Assembly: GCF_963675165.1 (NCBI RefSeq)
Contig: NC_087393.1
Location: 1,513,002 to 1,577,001, forward strand
DNA length: 64,000 nucleotides
Source of the DNA: Halichondria panicea
Taxonomy: Eukaryota > Porifera > Demospongiae > Suberitida > Halichondriidae
Direction of reading: 5' to 3'
This document shows, in pieces, positions 58,501 through 64,000 of the stretch. A model generated the notes under the pieces. That model was given only the letters and a program-made list of their open reading frames with translations, was not told where the DNA came from and ran no database searches. The translations under genes and the position numbers were made by a program. Positions within the stretch are counted from its first letter, which is position 1. Each line of letters begins with the position of its first letter.

Positions 58501-61157
58501 GTGGCTAGCTAGCTAGCTAGACGTAATAGCAAGTTTTAGTAGGTTTGTAGATCCAGTAACTGATGCAGATACTATCTAAAGCTATCTGGACTGACTGGGC
58601 ATGTTCTCGACTTATTTCTCCTGCTGACCAACAGTCCCGATCCCACTACTGGATATGCCTCCAGCTGATCTGGCTTACTGGATGGGAAACTTTGTGCGCA
58701 AACTATATGGCAATGAGTATCTGGTTTGCTCTTTTGGAACGCTATGATATTTGAAGCACCTTTGATGAAACGATTATATGGATCTGGCTTAGGTACAGGT
58801 ACGTACATCTTCGAAGCAAGCTGAGTCTATTTCTCCAGACGAAAAAGCGATGCTATGGTCAAGTCAGCAATTCGGTACACTTACTACACATGAAACAAGT
58901 CGAAACGATAACATTCAACTTTCTAATACTTTTCAGCTTTGCTTGTATACGTATTCAATCTGCTTGTATTATTATTATAATTATGATTACATTCAGATTC
59001 AATCTGCTTGTATTATGGTTGTTTGATAAAAAGTGTGCATTAACAAACCTACTTAAAGCACACTTAACCAACTTAAAGCACACTTAAGTGTGGATTAAGT
59101 TATTTAATCCATGGTCACCTGACTGCTTTCAGATAAGCTGATTGGCTGGAGATCATGTGATCAGCACTAAGTAGGTATAATTTGCTAAACACAGGCTGAA
59201 ACACTCTATGAAAACTTATCCTGAACATGTAGAGGGCGACCACAATAATTAATTATAGACACATTTCACTTATTTTGTATGTACGTTTGTGTATGTTGTT
59301 TTGATAATCAATAACGCTTTTGTTTGTAGAAAGTCAGTATCATGAAAGATAAACTTTTCTCAGCTGCAAAGAAGATACCATCCCTGGGTAAGCCTCACAC
59401 ACCAACATAATCTGCTCCATTCACACAAATGTTCCCATTGTGTAGAATCACGGATCAGGGAGAAGGGAATACTTCGGAGAAATATAAACAAGTATATCCA
59501 TTACATTTTGGAGAACAAGAGTTATCTAATCAGCCTCAATAAAGGGTCAGTCATGTTTTATAATTATACTCACTTGCCTATTTCAATTTTGGCCCTCAAA
59601 CTGGAATAAATACTCCACTCCCAACGAACCTCTCAACATTATGAATATAATTGGCTTCTAAAGAATCACACCTGTATCAGTTCAATAGAAAGTAAATTGT
59701 ACCCCAGCAGATGTATTTGCACCTGGGTATATGTTATAGTTATTGACTGGTTGACTAGTAATTATGGCTTATAAACAACCAATGCCGAGGGCACAGCCCG
59801 AGGCTGAGGTTGTTTATAAACCATAATTACTAGGCAACCAGTCAACAACTGATTTATTTACTGCAAAAACAGCAAAACAGTCATTTGAACATCAGTGGAG
59901 ACAGTTAAACTTGCTCTCACAGCCTCAGAATTATGCAGTTAGAACAGTTACAGGCATAGAACTAGCAGTACTACTGTGGAGCTACATGAGCTAGCTAGCT
60001 AGGTTCAGCTAGCTGGAAGCCATGCATAAACTTTGACCAGACCCGCCCACCACTAAATGCAGCTGCGAGGTTTGTACGTACATGTAGGTAGCTAGCCTAG
60101 CTACGTACCTACCTGTACTGTAGCTCTGAACTAGTCTGTTATTGTCAACAACACCACAGTCTACTTGTAATCCTCTACTTCTGAGCCACAGCCTTGACTA
60201 CTGAGAAAGCACAGAGCAAGAATTTGACTACAGGCTTCAGCTAGCTCAGTTCAATACTGTCAAGCTTACACAACATTTTTGAATTTTTTTATTGCGTGCA
60301 ATCATAGATAATAGAGCACAGAAATCTCTATTATCTATGGTGCAATGTACCAAATTTTGTCAAGATGCATCATATCAATTCAAATCTGCTGAGGAAGTAG
60401 ATTATAAGAATAGTGCCTGGGGGAAGTAATTATATAATATAATTACTGGACATCACCTAGGATACGGACTGAATCAGTAAATAAATAAAATTATGTTGTC
60501 CAATCGGAAGTATTACCTGATTAAAGGCCAAGGCGTTTATTTTCTAACTGAACTTTCAGGGTGAGGCATTTAAACGAGACTGATGTCTCCCGCATTTAAT
60601 TGAGACCATAAAACCGGGCGATTAATATATACATGTTAGCTATAATTGCAGTTTTTCACTTTTAGAGAATCTAAAACCGATAATGAGTCGCCTGCTGAGG
60701 ATGAATCGAACATGGCTACTGAGCCCACCGCACCTAGTGGGGATATTTTCCCCAACATCATGTTACACCCCTCGACCAGAAGTAGACACAGACGGGAACA
60801 ACGTGCAATGGTCTCACCTACGGCATGTAGTGGTACCTCCCAGGAAGAAGAGAGATGTAGTGATCTGGACGATGCTGAACTCGATACGTACCTAGCAACC
60901 GATAAGGAGGTGGGCTATGTGGGGGGTAGCTGAATAGTTTGTGTAATACATAATTGCTATTTAAGTGCGACATTGTATATAGACTCGTATATACTACCTA
61001 TGTGTGATTTAAGGCGACCATAAGAGATACGTGCATACTAGCGTACAACTTAATAATTAACCCGAGCCCATAGAGTTACGGATTGTAGTATTATCATGTG
61101 AACTCTCTGTAGGTGAAGAAGAAGACACGTTACTTCAAGCGGCACCACATCATTTAG
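55510..61157 (+). CDS. BRF2: TFIIB-related Pol III factor, BRF2-like, 15 exons
   Basis: Exons: 55,510-55,605; 55,804-55,886 (donor least certain); 56,148-56,211; 56,364-56,432; 56,490-56,557; 56,663-56,720; 56,779-56,853; 57,073-57,194; 57,458-57,487; 57,546-57,621; 57,823-57,882; 59,330-59,387; 59,446-59,545; 60,666-60,909; 61,113-61,157. Phases agree; about 415 residues (human BRF2 419). An in-frame TGA upstream supports ATG 55,510. The N-terminal zinc ribbon CGGC-x13-CNACG is split between exons 1 and 2. Cyclin-like helices follow in exons 3-11, and the C-terminal 'SDLDDAELDTYL' block matches the BRF homology block. These proteins join TBP and BDP1 to recruit RNA polymerase III. Short length and a single short tail favour BRF2 over BRF1, though divergence leaves some doubt. 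Confidence 0.8.
56231..56283. repeat. Short 'tagcctcg' family palindrome in BRF2-like intron 3
   Basis: ctagcctcgattccaggccg followed by gaggccttgtgaaggaggctag, an imperfect inverted pair of about 50 bp. Confidence 0.6.
57999..58255. mobile_element. MITE, 'caggagcccataaataagag'
   Basis: The left end caggagcccataaataagag, continuing through 'agaagcggct', is exactly inverted at the right. The flanks tattaa and gtattaa suggest a 6-base target duplication. In intron 11 of the BRF2-like gene. Confidence 0.8.
58269..58429. mobile_element. Hairpin MITE, 'tttagaacacacctagc'
   Basis: Left tttagaacacacctagccaa and right, inverted, tttagaacacacctagctaa, extending inwards through gtgttttaatctg and gatggcctc. 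It lies 13 bases after the preceding MITE. Confidence 0.75.
59739..59852. mobile_element. Hairpin MITE, 'gttgactggttg.ctagtaat'
   Basis: actagtaattatggcttata and its inverse tataaaccataattactag form a stem of about 45 bp around the loop gccgagggcacagcccgaggc. In intron 13 of the BRF2-like gene. Confidence 0.75.
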
Positions 61158-61414
61158 GACTGAATTAAACTTCTTCCTTAGTTTCAGCAATAATGACATT
61201 ATTATTGTCTAGTAATTTTTATGCATTTATCGTTGGCTATTGATCATCATCATATTTATCAATTTTGTTGTATTAACACTATAGTGGAGGAGCCAAGTAA
61301 CAATTTAAAAAACTTCTAACGATGTTGTGTCAGCTACTTAGTCATGCATGTACAGCTACTAACTAACTATACATGCATACAATGAAAGCATTCTGGAGTA
61401 TTCAGGTATGTCTC

Positions 61415-63955
61415 TCACATGCCCAGGATCTTCTTGCCCCAGGCTACAATAGTGTCAGTGTCCACCACATCGTTCACAGTGGATCCAACGTCGTAGCCCA
61501 TGCTCTGATACTCGGTCAGCGAGAACATCTTATCTTTGCACTTGATATAAATGTCCTTGTTCGGGGTGTAAAACTGGTTATTCGCTGTAAATGGAACTAA
61601 TCCTTTCAATGAGTTGTCAGGATTGCAACTTCCAAACTCGTAAATGTTCGGGTTTCCAAGGACGCAGGAATTGTTAGACCACACCTCACCCCAACCAGAA
61701 GGGAGATCCCCAGTAGAGGCACCGTCACTATTAGCGCAAAAAGGCTTAGAGAAAAATCCCCCAACACCCTCCTCCACAAAGCTGTGCGCCGCATCAGGAT
61801 AGATGTATAGGTTGTACTTAACTACTTTTGTGTGTCCAAGGTAGTTCTTGTACCCTCCATAAATGAGAAAATTGTACGTGTCGTAATAATAGCAAGAGCC
61901 ATCGTCATGGTCTATTGGCCACGTGGAGTGATAGTTATTGATGAAAAAGTTTTGCGTCAGGTTAGTAGTGGCTGGTTGTAGAGACGGAGTAATTCCGTCG
62001 TTCACCTTTGTGAGATATGGTTGTCTGTCCCACGAATTAAATGGTCCATGATCGCCAGTCTCGCGAACCATGTTGAAACCCAGGTTATGAACTACATTGT
62101 GACCTCCTCCGAATCCGTCATTAAAATTGATACCAGCTCGAGGTCCATTGAATAACACATTGTTAGAGAATGTTGTTTGAGCAGTGAGAGCCTGAATGTA
62201 TGCTGAAGTTTGCTTGCCAAATATTCCAATCTCTCGCATTACATTGTTAGCAATAACATTTCCACGAGGTTGGTTGCCATTTGTTCCATCAATCAATTCT
62301 GTTGAGCCAACCGAAGCAATTGCGCTGTCACCCGTGAAAAAGAATTCATTATTTTTTATGAGAGTCTTTCTTATGTAATTGCTAAGAAAAATACCATTTC
62401 CACCAGGTGAATCAAATCGACAACTATGAATTGTTAGACCCTCGACACCTTCTGCAAACACAGCCCCTCCTCTGTGAATGGACCAGTCTCCTCCGCTGGG
62501 GACCTCGTACGAATCAAAATACGTCGGTTGAGTGTGAGCAAATGTAATGTTCATGAAAGTAATGTTGTAAACGGGTGAGTCCATTGATCCTTGCACATTG
62601 AATAGCCTCTTGAGTACAGTACCGACACCACTAGTAGGCAAAGTGCTGTTTGGATAAAGGTAGAGTTTCATTTCCGTTTCATTGTAAAACCATTCTCCAG
62701 GAGCATCCAATTCTTCAAAAATATTCTCCACATACCATTCAGCACCTGTTAAACAGCCTCTGGCCTCTTGATAGCCACCATAGTCAAACTGAATCTCTCG
62801 CTTGGTGTTGTCTCTTCCTTTCACTGCAAACTGCCAGTTCCCCCAGTGTCCACAGTGAAACGCATGTATCACTCCTGTTTCTGGATGTGTCCATGTGCGA
62901 TTAACGAATCCTTCCTGAGCAGAGTAAACCAGCCCCGTTGAGATGATGTATGTTGAACCACCCCCTCCAGTAGGATGCGTCGTGCCCCAGTAGGATTGTG
63001 GGGGGTTGAAAACAGCCACGGGCCCTCCAATCCCGATCTGAAACTGTGGGAAATGTGTCCCATTTCTTTCTGGACTTTCAATATGTATCTCTTCAGGTTT
63101 CCCTCTGTTCTGTGGTGGCATCCAGGTATCAGCTTTGGACACGTAGCCAGTCGGATTGGTGTGGAGACCCATGGTTTCTGGATTTCCATCAGGATATCGA
63201 GCACGCACAGCTCTTTGTCCATTTAGGAATAACGAAGTGAAAGGAATTGGGGCTTGCTTGCTGAGGTCTGCCACCATTATGTTGAGTTTCTTGCCACTGA
63301 TGTGACCTTGATCTGTTGTAGGTACCCATAGTCCATCAGCTCTGAAGTAGCACATCTTTGCAAAGGCTCCTGTTGAAGGCCCATGCCATGTGTAAGCAAA
63401 GCAAGTGTTTTCCTGTGCACACGCTTTTTGGCAGTCATCAGAACTGTTCATACTGCCAACAAATGTTGCCATTGAACTACTATCACCTGGATTTGAAACT
63501 GCCCCATTGATAGCATTTATTCCGTTCATCTGTGGTTCCATTCTGTTTACATATTGGTTCCACTGGAAAGTGTATTGTTTTCCTCCACTTATGAGTGTTG
63601 GCTTCGATTTATCTCCTTGAATGGTAAGGTGGCTATCATCATGTCCTAGATCAAGTGTATCAGTTAGGTAGTAATCTCCGGGGGCCAGTATAATCATTCC
63701 TTCGTCTGTTAGCTTGGTCTTTTGACCTCGATACAAGTCGACAGCATGGTAAACAGTTTTCACTGGTTTGTCAGAAGTTCCAGGGTTGTTGTCATCTCCA
63801 CTGTTAGAGTCAACATAAACAGTAATGTCAGGATTGCTACTTTTCAGAGCTTTATTTTCAGACAGGAGAGGTTTTTTGGAGCTTTTTGGAACTGGTGAAA
63901 TGTTACAAGCTGCTAATTGCAGTGCATCGTAGGCGTAATGTACTTGACTGTTAGG
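61415..63955 (-). CDS. Right-handed beta-helix protein with PAN-like segment, last exon
   Basis: A single open frame of about 846 codons begins right after a splice acceptor (ttttttgcag, 63,956-63,965), so it is the last exon of a gene extending beyond the window. There is no ATG at the apparent start. The beginning holds the 'VYVDSNSGDDNNPGT' motif that opens many pectin-lyase-fold proteins. A Cys-containing stretch (about residues 174-211; C...C...C..Y..C) resembles a PAN/apple module. From about residue 480 to 690, repeated short strands such as 'IHSCRFDSPGGNGIFLS' and 'NNVMREIG' are typical of parallel beta-helix coils. Many N-glycosylation sequons (NGT, NRT, NIT, NLT) suggest secretion. 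Enzyme activity on polysaccharide is possible, but no catalytic residues can be assigned. It converges on the BRF2-like gene, 257 bases away. Confidence 0.75.
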   Translation of the reverse strand, partial: PNSQVHYAYDALQLAACNISPVPKSSKKPLLSENKALKSSNPDITVYVDSNSGDDNNPGTSDKPVKTVYHAVDLYRGQKTKLTDEGMIILAPGDYYLTDTLDLGHDDSHLTIQGDKSKPTLISGGKQYTFQWNQYVNRMEPQMNGINAINGAVSNPGDSSSMATFVGSMNSSDDCQKACAQENTCFAYTWHGPSTGAFAKMCYFRADGLWVPTTDQGHISGKKLNIMVADLSKQAPIPFTSLFLNGQRAVRARYPDGNPETMGLHTNPTGYVSKADTWMPPQNRGKPEEIHIESPERNGTHFPQFQIGIGGPVAVFNPPQSYWGTTHPTGGGGSTYIISTGLVYSAQEGFVNRTWTHPETGVIHAFHCGHWGNWQFAVKGRDNTKREIQFDYGGYQEARGCLTGAEWYVENIFEELDAPGEWFYNETEMKLYLYPNSTLPTSGVGTVLKRLFNVQGSMDSPVYNITFMNITFAHTQPTYFDSYEVPSGGDWSIHRGGAVFAEGVEGLTIHSCRFDSPGGNGIFLSNYIRKTLIKNNEFFFTGDSAIASVGSTELIDGTNGNQPRGNVIANNVMREIGIFGKQTSAYIQALTAQTTFSNNVLFNGPRAGINFNDGFGGGHNVVHNLGFNMVRETGDHGPFNSWDRQPYLTKVNDGITPSLQPATTNLTQNFFINNYHSTWPIDHDDGSCYYYDTYNFLIYGGYKNYLGHTKVVKYNLYIYPDAAHSFVEEGVGGFFSKPFCANSDGASTGDLPSGWGEVWSNNSCVLGNPNIYEFGSCNPDNSLKGLVPFTANNQFYTPNKDIYIKCKDKMFSLTEYQSMGYDVGSTVNDVVDTDTIVAWGKKILGM

Positions 63956-64000
63956 CTGCAAAAAAATCCATAAATGTTCTGACTTTCTGGAGAGAATAGG

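Noticed and set aside
61606-63240. Several 60-117 codon frames opposite the beta-helix exon
   Set aside because: Shadows of the 846-codon minus-strand frame.
1-64000. tRNA, rRNA or snRNA genes
   Set aside because: No A/B-box plus cloverleaf or rRNA-like stretch was recognised by eye; small RNA genes could still be missed without a covariance search.

Overview
This is animal nuclear DNA. Genes are interrupted by many short GT-AG introns, there are no operons, and the sequence is AT-rich and packed with small inverted-repeat transposons. Gene content (a peroxin 10 RING end, a mitochondrial Na+/Ca2+ exchanger, PAF-acetylhydrolases, a TFIIB-related Pol III factor, an orphan 7TM receptor) and the short introns fit an early-branching metazoan. 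A demosponge such as Amphimedon queenslandica is my best guess, but it is inferred and cannot be proved from sequence alone.

Left part, 1-20,000: the 3' end of a PEX10-like gene (+) opens the window and has a decayed copy at 15.6-16.3 kb. Between them lie three related coiled-coil genes (3,156-1,797 on -, frameshifted; 4,281-5,387 and 8,317-9,444 on +). They share a helix / central segment / helix / C-terminal 'FW...FF..W' layout that I do not recognise as a named family. A decayed gene (7.2-6.0 kb, -), a gene-poor repeat field (9.4-15.6 kb) with a 1.25 kb foldback hairpin, and an unidentified three-exon gene (-) complete this part.

Middle, 19,600-36,000: a complete 13-exon NCLX/SLC8B1-type exchanger (-, 30,512-19,622) reads in frame through every splice junction but has one in-frame TGA in exon 10. 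It is divergent, about 0.6 kb apart, with a 7-exon PAF-acetylhydrolase (+, 31,126-33,806). The large exchanger introns hold nested MITEs.

Centre, 36,064-43,783: two head-to-tail copies of a two-exon piggyBac transposase gene with identical exon-2 proteins. The single intron of each is filled by a minisatellite of about 155 bp, 11 units in one copy and 12 in the other.

Right part, 43,800-64,000: an intact single-exon 7TM receptor; a second PAF-acetylhydrolase (+, 45,812-52,178, 7 exons with the same intron positions as the first); an inverted broken copy of the 7TM gene (54,304-53,242); a 15-exon BRF2-like TFIIIB subunit gene (+, 55,510-61,157); and, convergent with it, the large last exon of a secreted-type right-handed beta-helix protein with a PAN-like segment (-, 63,955-61,415, running off the window). 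Stray fragments of PAF-AH exons occur at 35.0, 45.0-45.4 and 55.2 kb, so local duplication and decay have shaped the whole region. No tRNA, rRNA, CRISPR array or other prokaryote-type feature was seen.
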